Source: Archangium violaceum
Lineage (GTDB): Bacteria; Myxococcota; Myxococcia; Myxococcales; Myxococcaceae
Assembly: GCF_016887565.1 (NCBI RefSeq)
Contig: NZ_CP069396.1
Location: 9,778,001 to 9,842,000 of the forward strand
Direction of reading: 5' to 3'
Length of the DNA stretch: 64,000 nucleotides
A program made the position numbers and the translations under genes. The notes beneath the pieces are model-generated. The model saw nothing but the letters and a program-made list of their open reading frames with translations, was not told the origin of the DNA and did no database searches. Positions 42,732-52,897 of the stretch are shown one piece after another. Position 1 is the first letter of the stretch, and each line of letters begins with the position of its first letter.

Positions 42732-44555
42732 TCAGGGGGCGGCCCTGGCGGGGACGAGCGAGGCCACCACGGAGAGCAGCTTCGAGGGATTCAGCGGCTT
42801 GGGCAGGTGCACATCGAAGCCCGCGGCCAGGGCACGCCGCCGGTCCTCGCTCCGGGCGAAGGCCGTGAGCGCCACCGCGGGGAGGTGCTCCCCGTTGCGC
42901 TCCCGCTCCAGGGCGCGGAGCTGACGAATCAGGCTGTAGCCATCCTCGCCCGCCATGCCGATGTCCGAGACGAGCATATCGGGCCGGAGGGAGCCGAACA
43001 GCGCCAGGGCCTCCCGGGTGCTCGCCGCGCGCATCACCTGGGCGCGACAGCCCTCCAACACCTCGGAGAGGAGCGCCAGCGTATCCGGCTCGTCCTCCAC
43101 CACGAGGATGAGAAGCCCCTCCAGGGAAGGTGTCCCGGCCACCGGGGGCTGCGTGCCCCGCACCGTCCGGGCCTGAACGGACGGTGGTGGCTCCGGCGCA
43201 CCCGGAGGGGCCAACGGCAGGGTGACGCGGAAGGTGGAGCCCCGACCTGGCCCCTCGCTGTGCGCCGACACGGAGCCCCCATGCATCTCCACCAGGTGGC
43301 GCACGATGGCCAGCCCCAGCCCCAGGCCTCCATGGGCGCGCGTGGAGCTGCTGTCGGCCTGGCTGAAGCGCTCGAAGACATGGGGCAGGAAGGCCGGGGA
43401 GATGCCCTCGCCCGTGTCCTCCACCTCCAGCCGGGCCTCGCTCTCCCCACGCTCCAGCCGCACCACCGCCTGGCCTCCCGCGGGCGTGAACTTGATGGCG
43501 TTGGTCAACAGGTTCCACACCACCTGCTGCAAGCGCTCGGCGTCCACGGACAGGGGTCCCACATCGGGGGCGACCTGAAGGGACAGCCGCACGCCCCGGG
43601 CCTCGGCCGCCGGGCGGACCGCATCGAGCGCCGCCTCCAGCACCGGCAGGGAATCCAGTGGACGCACGTCCAGCCGCAGCTTCCCCGTGACGACCCGGCT
43701 GATGTCCAGCAGGTCCTCGATGAGCTGCGTCTGCGCCCGCGCGTTGCGCTCGATGGTCTCCAGGGCCCGCCGGCGCTTGTCCTCCGGCATCTCGCGCGTG
43801 CGCAACAACTGGGCCCACCCGAGGATGGAGGTGAGGGGCGTGCGCAGCTCGTGGGAGAGCGTGGAGAGGAACTCGTCCTTCATCCGGCTGGCGGCCTCGG
43901 CCTCCCGGCGGGCCTGACGCTCGAGAACCAGCAGGCGCTCGCGCTCCTGTTCGGCATGGGCCTTCTCCATCGCCACGGAGGCGATGTGGGCCATGGTCTC
44001 GATGAGGTGCAGCTCGTGCTCCGTCGGGGCCCGTGGATCCTTGTAATACATGGCCAGCGTCCCCAACACCCGCCCCTCCGAGGAGAGGATGGGCCCGGAC
44101 CAGCACGCCTGCAGCCCGAGCTTCTTCACGAAGTCCTGGTAGGGAACCCAGTTGGGGTGCGTCTTGATGTCCGTCACCACCACCATTCGCTTCCAATACG
44201 CGGCCGCGCCGCAGGAGCCCACGGTGGGGCCGATGGGCAGCCCCTCGACGGCGGCGTTGTAGGCGGGCGGCAGGCTCGCCCCAGCACCCACGTGGAGGAG
44301 GCCGGCGTCATCCAGCAACAACACCGAGGCCATCATTCCCGGGCTCAACAGCTCGATGGCGCGGGTGATGGACAGCAGCATGTCCGGCAGCGGAGTGCCG
44401 CGAGCCACCAGCTCCAACAGGCGGTTCTGCATCGCCAGACGCGCTTCCACCTGGTCGCGCCCATCGGCCTTGTCATTCACCGTTCCGGCGAGCGCCTCCA
44501 GTTCTCCCAACAGCACGTCCGATGTACCCGGCGAGGAAGCAGACGGATGCTCCAT
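42732..44555 (-). CDS. Hybrid sensor histidine kinase, GAF-HisKA-HATPase-REC
   Basis: 607 residues, soluble. A GAF domain occupies about 48-205 (GPTVGSCGAAAYWKRMVVVT). The phospho-acceptor histidine is H235 in STLSHELRTPLTSILGW. The ATP-binding domain has N-box LLTNAIKFTPAG and G-box GGLGLGLAIV. A C-terminal receiver domain follows, with aspartate near 535 (LVSDIGMAGEDGY). The plan is common in bacterial phosphorelays that sense small ligands or redox state through GAF. Its ribosome-binding site lies in one arm of a hairpin in the leader (44561-44590). No cognate regulator is adjacent. Confidence 0.9.
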   Translation of the reverse strand: MEHPSASSPGTSDVLLGELEALAGTVNDKADGRDQVEARLAMQNRLLELVARGTPLPDMLLSITRAIELLSPGMMASVLLLDDAGLLHVGAGASLPPAYNAAVEGLPIGPTVGSCGAAAYWKRMVVVTDIKTHPNWVPYQDFVKKLGLQACWSGPILSSEGRVLGTLAMYYKDPRAPTEHELHLIETMAHIASVAMEKAHAEQERERLLVLERQARREAEAASRMKDEFLSTLSHELRTPLTSILGWAQLLRTREMPEDKRRRALETIERNARAQTQLIEDLLDISRVVTGKLRLDVRPLDSLPVLEAALDAVRPAAEARGVRLSLQVAPDVGPLSVDAERLQQVVWNLLTNAIKFTPAGGQAVVRLERGESEARLEVEDTGEGISPAFLPHVFERFSQADSSSTRAHGGLGLGLAIVRHLVEMHGGSVSAHSEGPGRGSTFRVTLPLAPPGAPEPPPSVQARTVRGTQPPVAGTPSLEGLLILVVEDEPDTLALLSEVLEGCRAQVMRAASTREALALFGSLRPDMLVSDIGMAGEDGYSLIRQLRALERERNGEHLPAVALTAFARSEDRRRALAAGFDVHLPKPLNPSKLLSVVASLVPARAAP

Positions 44556-44560
44556 GGGAA

Positions 44561-44590
44561 CCCCTCATTCACGCGAATCCTCATGAGGGG
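44561..44590 (-). promoter_or_regulatory. Leader hairpin hiding the ribosome-binding site of the GAF kinase gene
   Basis: On the minus strand the leader reads CCCCTCAT, a 14-base loop, then ATGAGGGG five bases before the ATG. The 8-bp stem includes the Shine-Dalgarno GAGGGG, so folding would lower translation. This is a possible translational switch or RNA thermometer. Confidence 0.45.
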
Positions 44591-44683
44591 AACGCGCCAA
44601 TCCCCATTCTATGAGCCGCGCGGAGTCGTCGCACGGCGGGCCCTCGTCCCCCCAGGCGTCGGCTTCGAGCGCCGCGCCCCGCG

Positions 44684-45940
44684 TCACGCCGCGGCGGCGT
44701 GGTCCAGCGAGCGCCAGGTGCCCAGCGCCCAGTCCTGCTCGTCCGGGTCGTCGAAGCTCACCACGCATAGCGCGCGGTGCGCTCCGGCCTCGCACAGCGC
44801 CGTCAGCCGGCACTCCTCCCGGCCCACGTGCAGCGTGGCCCTTCCACTCACCCGCTCCCCCTGGTGCTGGAACTCGTACGGCAGCGACTCCTCGGGTCCC
44901 GGTGCGATGCCGCTCACGTCCTGCAACGGCACGAAGCGCACGCTCCGCCGGTGGTCCCTCGCCACCCAGCTCCCATCCGCCAACCGCTGCTCGGCCAGCG
45001 AGCCGGGGATGCGGATCTCCCAACCCTCGGGCAGCGTCACCTGCACCGCCCCCCGCCGGTAGCCAATGAGCGAGCCGGATGGCGCCTCGGCGGCACGCCG
45101 CGACACCTTCTCCGCCAGCGTGCCTCCAATGCCCAGGAACCCCAGCACCTCCTGCCACTCGCGCCACGGGTACGGCAGCGTCGGGTCCTCCCGCCACGCC
45201 AGCTCCAGCAACCGGGCCACATCGCGGAACAGGTGCCGCTCCTCCTCCAGCAGCGGCGGGCGCCACACCATCTCCGTCCAGATGCGGCTGAGCGCGCGGC
45301 CCAGCCGCGTCGAGGCCCCCAGTCCAGGCTCCCACCACGGGAAGATGTCCCGGCCGTTCCGGGGATCCTCCAGCACGGCGCGCAGCCACGACTCGTCACG
45401 AGGGCCGAGGGGTGTCAGCAGGGCGCCGGGGTACTCGAAGCCGTGCCCCGAGCGCATGGACAGCGTGGCACCCGAATGGCCGAGCCTCCGGAAGTCCAAC
45501 ACCCGGCCCGCCATCTCCGACAGCCAGGCGAGCATGCGCGGCTCGATGTCACTCGCGTCCCCGGTGTGGAAATAACCCGTGGGGTCCCCCACTCCGGCGG
45601 TGGTGAGGGCGGGGTCGGCCCAGTCCACCTGGAGCGCGTCCCCCAGGGCGTGCAGCAGATCACACAGGTAGCGGTGGTAGCCGGGCCCCACCATGGAAGT
45701 GTTGGCCAGGACGACGACCCGCCCCTGCCCGGCGGCGACGATGGCCACCTCCTCCGCGGCCGGGTGCAGCCGCAGGAAGAGGACGGGTCCCTGGGGACTC
45801 TCCACCGTGCGTGAGCTCTCCAGCAGCTCCTCCGCGGCCTCATGGACCCAGCGCTCCACCTTCCGCAGCCAGGGCCGGGGAGCCTCGGGCGCGCTGAGCT
45901 CTCCCCCATACCAGCCAGCCAGTAGCAGCTTCACTCCCAT
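44684..45940 (-). CDS. Hypothetical protein
   Basis: 418 residues without signal peptide or membrane segment. The N-terminal half has a mixed alpha/beta pattern (VAIVAAGQGRVVVLANTSMVGPG), the middle is rich in Trp (DIFPWWEPGLG, WREWQEVLGFLG), and the last 130 residues are beta-rich (GAVQVTLPEGWEIRIP). No family was recognised. GGAG/AGGAG sites lie eight or so bases before the ATG at 45940. Its neighbours (GAF kinase, DUF2378) do not suggest a role. Confidence 0.6.
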   Translation of the reverse strand: MGVKLLLAGWYGGELSAPEAPRPWLRKVERWVHEAAEELLESSRTVESPQGPVLFLRLHPAAEEVAIVAAGQGRVVVLANTSMVGPGYHRYLCDLLHALGDALQVDWADPALTTAGVGDPTGYFHTGDASDIEPRMLAWLSEMAGRVLDFRRLGHSGATLSMRSGHGFEYPGALLTPLGPRDESWLRAVLEDPRNGRDIFPWWEPGLGASTRLGRALSRIWTEMVWRPPLLEEERHLFRDVARLLELAWREDPTLPYPWREWQEVLGFLGIGGTLAEKVSRRAAEAPSGSLIGYRRGAVQVTLPEGWEIRIPGSLAEQRLADGSWVARDHRRSVRFVPLQDVSGIAPGPEESLPYEFQHQGERVSGRATLHVGREECRLTALCEAGAHRALCVVSFDDPDEQDWALGTWRSLDHAAAA

Positions 45941-46036
45941 CGCGTCGTCTCCTCTCCGTCCGGCGGCGGACCCATCCCCACGCAACGGGCGACAGGAGCC
46001 GATTATGTCTCGGACCCCGGGAAGAGGGGACAGCCA

Positions 46037-46633
46037 TCAACTCCAGCGGATGTCATAATCGACATCGAGGGTCGCCAGCCGGTGACCCCGCACCACGAGC
46101 TCCTTCGCCGTGGACTGCTCCATCGAGTAGGTGAGGACGCCCTCGTTGTAGGCCATGGGCAGGAAGTCCCGGCGCATCTGCAACCTCGCCTGCTTGTCCC
46201 CCAGGTGCTCCACGGTGCGATTGCCATAGCTGACCGCGGCCCGGAAGGCGCTGGGAAAGCTGTTGACCACCCGAAGCGGATCCGTGCCGGCGAGCGCCAG
46301 CATCGTCTTGCCCACGGTGGATTGGTGGAAGTCCTCCGTGGCCCGCCTTCCCAGCAGGGTCATCACCGCGTCCCGCCCTCCGTGCTTCGGCCCGAGCAGG
46401 TCCGCGGCGGTGAAGACGGCCTTGAGGAAGTCCGCCACCGGGTAGCTGAAGAAGTCCACGTAGCGTTTGGCCCCGGCGGCCACGTAGCACCGGGCCCGGA
46501 CCTCCTCTCCCCCGAGCTTCCGCACCGCTTCGAGCATCCCGTTGAAGAACATGCCGCGGCACGTGTCCGCGGGTGTGGCCAGGGTGAGCAGGTGCTCCAG
46601 GTCGGGGGCGGGGATGGCGGACGCGGTGGACAT
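46037..46633 (-). CDS. DUF2378 / TIGR02265 family protein
   Basis: 198 residues. TCRGMFFNGMLEAVRKLGGEE, RYVDFFSYPVADFLKAVFTAA and FHQSTVGKTMLALAG match the TIGR02265 family, which is expanded as paralogues in Myxococcus and relatives and nearly absent elsewhere. The function is unknown; the overall helical pattern resembles heme-NO-binding-like folds, but this is only an impression. There is no strong ribosome-binding site before the ATG. It is the best lineage marker in the window. Confidence 0.8.
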   Translation of the reverse strand: MSTASAIPAPDLEHLLTLATPADTCRGMFFNGMLEAVRKLGGEEVRARCYVAAGAKRYVDFFSYPVADFLKAVFTAADLLGPKHGGRDAVMTLLGRRATEDFHQSTVGKTMLALAGTDPLRVVNSFPSAFRAAVSYGNRTVEHLGDKQARLQMRRDFLPMAYNEGVLTYSMEQSTAKELVVRGHRLATLDVDYDIRWS

Positions 46634-46734
46634 CGACACGGGGGGACCTCTGCGGGGGGCATGCCCGGTGAGCACTCGGCCGGTCACCGGGCAAGGGGGG
46701 AGGCCATTACACCCCAAAACGCCGCTCCCCGGGG

Positions 46735-48375
46735 TCACGCCGTGCGGATGGACGCCGCGGCCTCCAGCCCCAGCTCCGCCACCGCCACCTCGCGCATCCG
46801 GAATTTCTGGATTTTCCCCGTCACCGTCATGGGGAACTCGTCGACGAACTTCCAGAAGCGGGGAATCTTGAAGGTGGAGATGCGGCCGGTGCAGAAGCGG
46901 ACGAGCTCCTCCTGGGTGACGGTGGCGCCGGGCTTGGACTTCACCCAGGCCATCACCTCCTCGCCGTACTTCTCGCTGGGCACGCCGATGACCTGGGCCT
47001 CGCTGACGGCCGGGTGGGTGTGGAGAAACTCCTCTATCTCGCGCGGGTACACGTTCTCGCCGCCGCGGATGATCATGTCCTTGATGCGGCCGACGATCTT
47101 CACGTAGCCCTCCTCGTCCATGGTGGCCAGGTCGCCGGTGTGCATCCAGCCGGCCGCGTCGATGGACGTCCGGGTGGCCTCGGGGTTGTTCCAGTAGCCG
47201 AGCATCACGCTGTAGGCGCGCGTGCACAGCTCGCCGGGCGTGCCGCGAGGCACCACCGCGCCCGTCCCCGGATCGACGATCTTCACCTCCACGTGCGGAT
47301 GCACCCGGCCCACGGTGGAGACGCGCTTGTCCAGCGGGTCATCCAGCGAGCTCTGCGTGGACACGGGCGAGGTCTCCGTCATGCCGTAGCAGATGGTGAC
47401 CTCGCGCATGTTCATGCGCGACTGGACCTTCTTCATCACCTCGATGGGGCACGGCGAGCCGGCCATGATGCCGGTGCGCAGCGAGGAGAAGTCGAACTCG
47501 CCGAAGCGCGGGTGGTCCAGCTCGGCGATGAACATGGTGGGCACGCCGTAGAGCGCGGTGCAGCGCTCGGCGCCCACCGTCTGCATCACCGCGAGCGGAT
47601 CGAACGCCTCGCTCGGAATCACCATGGTCGCGCCGTGGGAGGTACAGGCCAGGTTGGCCATCACCATGCCGAAGCAGTGGTAGAAGGGCACGGGGATGCA
47701 GACGCGGTCCTCGGGCGTGAGGCCGATGCCCTCTCCCACGAAGAAGCCGTTGTTGAGGACGTTGTGGTGACTGAGCGTGGCGCCCTTGGGAAAGCCGGTG
47801 GTGCCGGACGTGTATTGGATGTTGATGGGGTCGTCGAACTGGAGCGAGGCCTCGCGGTCCGCCAGGGTGCGCTCGCTCACGCGGGTCCCGTTCTCGAGCA
47901 GCAGCTGCCAGTCATCGTCCAGCACCAGGGCGACGCGCAGGCCGGGGCAGCGCGGGCGCACCTCCTCCAACATCTTGCGGTAGTCCGACTGGCGGAAGCC
48001 GCGCGCGAGCAGCAGCACGCTGGTGCCGGACTGGTTGAGCGCGTACTCCAGCTCCGCCGTCTTGTAGGCGGGGTTGAGGTTCACGAGGATGGCGCCGATG
48101 CGGGCCGCGGCGTACTGGGCCACCACCCACTCGTAGCGGTTGGGGGACCAGAGGCCCACCCGGTCCCCCTTCTCCACGCCGAAGGCCAGCAGCCCCAGCG
48201 CCACCCGCGTCGTCACGTCCCAGAACTGGCGCCACGTGGCGCGGTAGCCCTGGGAGACGACCACCAGCGCTTCCCGGTCGCCATGGCGCTCGACGGTGCG
48301 CCGCAGGTTCTGGCCGATGGTCTCCCCGAGCAGCGGGGTCGTGCTGGTTCCGTGGACATAGGAAGGAGAGGGCAT
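46735..48375 (-). CDS. AMP-binding acyl-CoA synthetase (FadD-like)
   Basis: 546 residues of the adenylate-forming superfamily. Motifs in order: P-loop [14 protein letters not shown]5 [10 protein letters not shown]7 [10 protein letters not shown]8 [20 protein letters not shown], and the catalytic lysine in TVTGKIQKF. It activates a carboxylic acid, probably medium- or long-chain fatty acid, as acyl-AMP and then acyl-CoA. GGGAGG ten bases upstream of the ATG fixes the start. It is divergent from an MFS exporter gene. Chain-length preference cannot be read from sequence. Confidence 0.9.
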   Translation of the reverse strand: MPSPSYVHGTSTTPLLGETIGQNLRRTVERHGDREALVVVSQGYRATWRQFWDVTTRVALGLLAFGVEKGDRVGLWSPNRYEWVVAQYAAARIGAILVNLNPAYKTAELEYALNQSGTSVLLLARGFRQSDYRKMLEEVRPRCPGLRVALVLDDDWQLLLENGTRVSERTLADREASLQFDDPINIQYTSGTTGFPKGATLSHHNVLNNGFFVGEGIGLTPEDRVCIPVPFYHCFGMVMANLACTSHGATMVIPSEAFDPLAVMQTVGAERCTALYGVPTMFIAELDHPRFGEFDFSSLRTGIMAGSPCPIEVMKKVQSRMNMREVTICYGMTETSPVSTQSSLDDPLDKRVSTVGRVHPHVEVKIVDPGTGAVVPRGTPGELCTRAYSVMLGYWNNPEATRTSIDAAGWMHTGDLATMDEEGYVKIVGRIKDMIIRGGENVYPREIEEFLHTHPAVSEAQVIGVPSEKYGEEVMAWVKSKPGATVTQEELVRFCTGRISTFKIPRFWKFVDEFPMTVTGKIQKFRMREVAVAELGLEAAASIRTA

Positions 48376-48486
48376 GAGGTGGATCCTCCCCGTCCCCCCT
48401 CGGCCCGCGCAAGCCCCGCGAGCACCACGGCCGCGCTTGTCGGGAACCGGACCGGGCTGTATGGGGGCGCGGTGAAGTCCCCTTCC

Positions 48487-49647
48487 ATGAGCCCGAGCCT
48501 CGTCTGGATGATGGCCGCCGCCGCGGGCCTCGCCGTCGCGAACCTCTACTACCACCAGCCCCTGCTCGGAGACATCGGCCAGACGTTCCAGGCCTCGGAC
48601 CGGGCGCTGGGGTTCATCCCCACGTTCTCCCAGGTGGGCTATGCCCTGGGCCTGCTGCTCGTCGTGCCGCTGGGTGACAGCCTCGAGCGGCGGCGCGTCA
48701 TCGTCATCATGACCGTGCTGGTGAGCCTGGCGCTGATGGGCGTGGCGCTGGCGCCGAACCTGCCGTGGATGGTGGTCGCCAGCGGCCTGGTGGGGGTGAC
48801 GACGGTGGTGCCCCAGCTCATCGTCCCCTTCGCGGCGCACCTGGCGCCCGAGACCCAGCGGGGCCGCGTGGTGGGCACGGTGATGAGCGGGTTGCTCATC
48901 GGCATCCTGCTGTCGCGCACCGCCTCGGGATTTCTCGGGGTGCAGTTCGGCTGGCGCGCCATGTTCTGGCTCGCCGCGGGGCTGATGCTGGTGCTGGCGG
49001 TGGTGCTGCGGCTCACCCTGCCGAGCCTGTCCCCGAGCGCCACCCTGCCCTACCCCGCCCTGCTGCGCTCCCTGGGCGGACTGGTGCGCGAGGAGCCCCT
49101 GCTGCGGCTGCACTCGGTGCTGGGGGCCCTCACCTTCGGCTGCTTCAGCGCCTTCTGGGCCACGTTGGCGCTCTACCTCCAGTCCATGCCCCAGCGCTAC
49201 GGGGCCCAGGTGGCGGGGCTCTTCGGCGTGGTGGGCGTGGCCGGCGCCATCGCCGCGCCACTGGTGGGGCGGTACACCGACACGCGCGGAGACCGGCGCA
49301 TCAACGCGCTCGGCATTGGCATCCTGTTCGCCTCCTTCGGGGTGCTCTGGCTGCTGGGCCAGTGGCTGTGGGGCATCGCGCTCGGCGTCATCCTCCTGGA
49401 CCTGGGCGCGCAGGCCAACCACATCTCCAACCAGACACGCGTCTACTCGCTGCGCCCCGAGGCCCGCAACCGGCTCAACACCGTCTACATGGTGACGTAC
49501 TTCGCCGGGGGTGCCACCGGCGCATGGTTGGGCAGCCTGGCCTGGAGCCACTGGGGCTGGAGCGGCGTCTGCGCCGTGGGCGGAGCGCTGTCACTCACCG
49601 GGTTGCTGGTGCTGGGGCTCGCCCGGCCGAAGCGCCCGGCGGCCTGA
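48487..49647 (+). CDS. MFS transporter
   Basis: 386 residues with twelve predicted helices. [17 protein letters not shown] in the first helix, and the loop [13 protein letters not shown] after helix 2 (the MFS motif A position), mark the 12-helix drug/sugar-efflux group. [20 protein letters not shown] is the helix 4-5 region with a conserved Arg. The start was placed at ATG 48487; GTG 48472 adds five residues. The substrate is unknown. It is divergent from the acyl-CoA synthetase across 111 bases, so shared control is possible. Confidence 0.87.
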   Translation: MSPSLVWMMAAAAGLAVANLYYHQPLLGDIGQTFQASDRALGFIPTFSQVGYALGLLLVVPLGDSLERRRVIVIMTVLVSLALMGVALAPNLPWMVVASGLVGVTTVVPQLIVPFAAHLAPETQRGRVVGTVMSGLLIGILLSRTASGFLGVQFGWRAMFWLAAGLMLVLAVVLRLTLPSLSPSATLPYPALLRSLGGLVREEPLLRLHSVLGALTFGCFSAFWATLALYLQSMPQRYGAQVAGLFGVVGVAGAIAAPLVGRYTDTRGDRRINALGIGILFASFGVLWLLGQWLWGIALGVILLDLGAQANHISNQTRVYSLRPEARNRLNTVYMVTYFAGGATGAWLGSLAWSHWGWSGVCAVGGALSLTGLLVLGLARPKRPAA

Positions 49648-49672
49648 GCGGGCCCGCCGGGCGGCGATTCAG

Positions 49673-50236
49673 CTACTTGTCCTTGCAGGGCGAGGGCTCA
49701 CGCAGCGCGAAGCCCCTGCCCAACGTGCCGAGGGTGCCCTGCAGGCACACGAGGCCGAAGGGCCCCCGGTAGCTGGCGGGCAGCATCACGCTCCGGCCGT
49801 CCTCGGTGGTGCCGGTCTTCAGCGGGAAGGGGGAAGCGCCGCCTTCGGTGACCTTGAGCCACAGCCGGGTGCGCTGGCCCTCCGCGAGCGCTGGCGAGGG
49901 CCGGGGGGCCCGGCTCGCATCATCGGAGCGGCGGCCGTTGTGGAAGCGCAGCACGGAGCCGCGCTCGTCCACCTGCAGCAGGCCCCAGAGCTCCACGAGC
50001 TCTCCGGCCTTGGGCGTCCAGTCGAACGCCTGGCCCTCGACACGAAGCGCGTAGCGGTCATTGGACACCACGCCGCGCACCAGCTCGGAGAATCCGGCCT
50101 CGGCCAGGTAGCGGCCGGAGACGCGCACGAGGCCGGGGGCCGGTTGGCCCTGGGCCAGGGTGCTCAAGTCGAGCGGGCGGTAGGCGGTCTCCGCCGGAGC
50201 GGCGGCCAGCAGCAGTGCGAGCGGCAACAGGTACAT
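49673..50236 (-). CDS. Secreted hypothetical protein downstream of the metallopeptidase
   Basis: 187 residues with a short signal peptide (MYLLPLALLLAAAPAETA). The mature sequence is beta-rich (GLVRVSGRYLAEAGFSELV, ALRVEGQAFDWTPKAGELV, LVELWGLLQVDERGSVLRFH) and resembles an OB-fold barrel. Two cysteines near the end could form a disulfide. It starts three bases after the metallopeptidase stop, so the two are co-transcribed. A role as chaperone or partner of that protein is possible but unproven. Confidence 0.65.
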   Translation of the reverse strand: MYLLPLALLLAAAPAETAYRPLDLSTLAQGQPAPGLVRVSGRYLAEAGFSELVRGVVSNDRYALRVEGQAFDWTPKAGELVELWGLLQVDERGSVLRFHNGRRSDDASRAPRPSPALAEGQRTRLWLKVTEGGASPFPLKTGTTEDGRSVMLPASYRGPFGLVCLQGTLGTLGRGFALREPSPCKDK

Positions 50237-50239
50237 GGC

Positions 50240-52594
50240 TCACCGCGCCTGGGAGAGGAGGGCCTGGAAGAGCGACGAGGCGTCCGCGGAGAGCCGGGGC
50301 TGTAACAAGCCCTCCGGCAACACGTCCGCGTCCTGGCCCGTGAGGCCCGTCAGCACCTTCATCTGCACGTCCACGCCCGACACGTCCGAGCCGACCCGGA
50401 GGATGGCGCAACTGGTGCTGAGGCCCGTGGTGTAGCAGCCGGAGTAGTCGCCAGCGCCCAGCTTGCCGTCACCGTTGACGTCCTTGTACGCGAGGACGAT
50501 GTAGTCGGCCGGCTCCACCTGGAGCGAGTAGTTGGAGCTCTGGGACGAGGAGCGGAACTGGCCTCCCCGCGTCTTGAACGAGCGCTCGTCGCACTTGCCG
50601 TCGACGACGTGGCAGGCCTCCAGGACCGCCCCCTGCAGGGAGGTGCCCAGCGGGGCGGTCACCTTTCCGGTGATGGCCTTGGTGCTGTAGGGCAGCGAGC
50701 CGGGCAGCCGCGCCACCACCGCGTAGGGCGATGCGCCGTTGAGCGCCTGCACGGTGATGCTGGCACTGCCGCCGGTGCCACGGCCCACCAGGTAGCTCAT
50801 CGAGCGCGTGGTGCCGGTGGCGCCACTGCTCAAGGGGCTGTAGCCCAGCATGGACCAGCTCCCGTCACGCAGGTTGATGCCCTGGTAGTCGTAGCCCGTG
50901 AGCAGCCCCGTGTGGTCGAGCATGAGCGTGGTGGCCCAGTCGAGCATCAGCTCGGGGAAGGGAGAGCCCGTGTGCGCCTCCAGGTTGGCGATGCCCTTGT
51001 CGGGGCCCGCGGACCACCCGCGCCAGAACTGGGCGTGCCCCTTTCTCTCCGCCGCGCGCCAGATGAGCAGGAAGTTGTAGCCGTAGATGCTCAATCCCTC
51101 CTGGGGCGCCTCGGGCCGGCTCGCGTACACCGTGCGGAAGCCCTGGGGAGAGATCAGGCTGTAGCGCGCGTAGGGCTGGACCTCGCCCACCTGCGTGCCC
51201 AGTCCCGCCAGCTGCTGGGCGGCCATGGCGCTGCCCTCCTCGATCCACAGCTCCTCGACGGGACGCTCGGGGACGGAGAGCACGCGCGTGCTCGTGGCGA
51301 TCTGGTGCTTGAGCTCGTGCACCATGGTGGAGGGCATGGAGACGCTGAAGTAGCGGGCGCGGGTCATCCCGGAGAGGGTGCTCGGCGTGGCGGCGTAGAA
51401 GATGTCGCCCTCGTTGCTGCGGATGCCGTACGGCGCCGTCTCCGCGTCGGTGAACAGGTCGGCGGGATGCACGTAGCCCAGCAGACCATCGGGGCCCAGC
51501 AGGCGGCTGAAGATGATGAAGATCTTCCCATTCTGGTCCACGTCCGAGAAGTCACCGAAGTACTGCCGATCGGACGGCACCACCTTGGTCTCGAAGTCGT
51601 TGGCGAGGCTCTGCAGCTCGGCCTCGGAGAAGTCGCTCGCGTCCTCGTTCTGCACGAACCAGTAGGCATTGGCGCTCGCGTGGCGCAGCGTGGCGGTGAT
51701 CTGCTGCTGCGTGTCGCCGCTCATGATCCAGAAACCGCACCGCAGGGTCCCCACCGTGTACGGGCCGGGGCACGGGCCGATCGGCGTCTGGGCCTGGGCG
51801 CGCAACTGGCCGGCACGGCTCGAGGGGCTGACCCCCGCCTGCTTGAGCCGCTCGGCCCACCGCAGGCCCTGCTCCAACCGGCGCAGGTGCGCGTCGGAAG
51901 GCAGGGAGGACGCCTCGTCCGCCTGGAGGCCCGCCGCCTCGGGGCTGGTGCTCATCATCCGCTGGAGCTCGGGCATCAGCCCCTGCGCCGTCATGCCGCT
52001 GGTCGTGATGCCGTACTGGAAGCCATCCACCTTGGAGGACTGACTGGCGTGCACGGGGATGATGGCCACGCGTTCCTCGGCCCCCAGTGACGAGAAGGTC
52101 ACCGTGGCCTTGCCGCCCACGAAGTCCTCGGGGCGCAGGTACTTCACGTTCTCCGACATGGGCTGGTGGTTGCCGGAGCCCTTCATCTGCAAGGCGATGT
52201 CGATGCCCATCACGGGCGGAGTGACGGCGACAGCCTCCGAGCCCCCCTTCACATACTGGCCCGAGTAGTCGCCATCATCGAACGCGTCGTTGTTGTTGGA
52301 GTCCTTGACGGCGATCACCTGATAGTTGCCGGCGGCCAGGCCGTCGAAGCTGTAGGCGGCACGCGAGCCCGATGCCTGCAGCACCACCCGCTTCGTGTTG
52401 CTGGAGTCGAGCGAGCACTCGTTGTTGATGACGAAGCACGCCACCAGCTCCGTCCCCTTGATGCTGACTCCGACGGGCGCCGACACCGAACCTCGGATGT
52501 AGAGGCTGCCGGGCTCTGGCTCCGGTTTTCCCGGGCAGCCGAACAAGGGCACGGCGAATCCCGCGCAGGCGAGAAGCTGGAGGAACCTTCGCAT
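50240..52594 (-). CDS. Lipoprotein metallopeptidase (M30 hyicolysin-like) between two related beta domains
   Basis: 784 residues. The lipoprotein leader ends VPLFGC (lipidated C20). The peptidase core has the zinc motif HELKH at 426-430 and the probable third ligand in ELWIEEGSAM (about 449-456), an M30-like arrangement. A domain at about 30-115 (GSLYIRGSVSAPVGVSIKG, then DDGDYSGQY) is echoed near the C-terminus (ITGKVTAPLGTSLQGAVLEA, then DVNGDGKLGAGDYSGCY). Both copies carry a calcium-loop-like Asp/Asn/Gly stretch before DYSG. AAGGAAG precedes the ATG. A surface protease for prey or matrix proteins is a fair inference. Confidence 0.78.
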   Translation of the reverse strand: MRRFLQLLACAGFAVPLFGCPGKPEPEPGSLYIRGSVSAPVGVSIKGTELVACFVINNECSLDSSNTKRVVLQASGSRAAYSFDGLAAGNYQVIAVKDSNNNDAFDDGDYSGQYVKGGSEAVAVTPPVMGIDIALQMKGSGNHQPMSENVKYLRPEDFVGGKATVTFSSLGAEERVAIIPVHASQSSKVDGFQYGITTSGMTAQGLMPELQRMMSTSPEAAGLQADEASSLPSDAHLRRLEQGLRWAERLKQAGVSPSSRAGQLRAQAQTPIGPCPGPYTVGTLRCGFWIMSGDTQQQITATLRHASANAYWFVQNEDASDFSEAELQSLANDFETKVVPSDRQYFGDFSDVDQNGKIFIIFSRLLGPDGLLGYVHPADLFTDAETAPYGIRSNEGDIFYAATPSTLSGMTRARYFSVSMPSTMVHELKHQIATSTRVLSVPERPVEELWIEEGSAMAAQQLAGLGTQVGEVQPYARYSLISPQGFRTVYASRPEAPQEGLSIYGYNFLLIWRAAERKGHAQFWRGWSAGPDKGIANLEAHTGSPFPELMLDWATTLMLDHTGLLTGYDYQGINLRDGSWSMLGYSPLSSGATGTTRSMSYLVGRGTGGSASITVQALNGASPYAVVARLPGSLPYSTKAITGKVTAPLGTSLQGAVLEACHVVDGKCDERSFKTRGGQFRSSSQSSNYSLQVEPADYIVLAYKDVNGDGKLGAGDYSGCYTTGLSTSCAILRVGSDVSGVDVQMKVLTGLTGQDADVLPEGLLQPRLSADASSLFQALLSQAR

Positions 52595-52897
52595 CGACTC
52601 TCTTCCTTTCCGATGGGGAAACAGGACGGACCGGGCCACGGAACCACGGGAATGAAGCCCCCCCGTCCACGCGGCCCGCGTCGCATCGGCACGGCAGCCT
52701 ACACCCCGGCCTCGTGGCGATTCACCTGCCAAACATTCCCATTTACCGAGACGTCACGCGAGCGATGCGGGTCGAGCGATGGACGGAGTCGTCCGCTCGG
52801 AGGGAGGAGGAGCCGGGCAACCATGCCTCCACGCCCCCTTGCCGTGGGTGCGAGCCGGTACGACCCTCAAGGCGATCCACACCCCAAGGAGGCGGCG
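52595..52897. other. Divergent intergenic region, 303 bp
   Basis: The spacer between the metallopeptidase and BON-protein genes. It holds the ribosome-binding sites of both genes and an AT-richer patch at about 52721-52752 that is the likeliest place for promoters. No convincing open frame, sigma-54 site or inverted repeat was seen. Confidence 0.5.

Noticed and set aside
46735-49551. 938-codon reading of the acyl-CoA synthetase gene
   Set aside because: The first 390 or so codons are antisense to the MFS gene; the real start is the ATG at 48375 with GGGAGG upstream.
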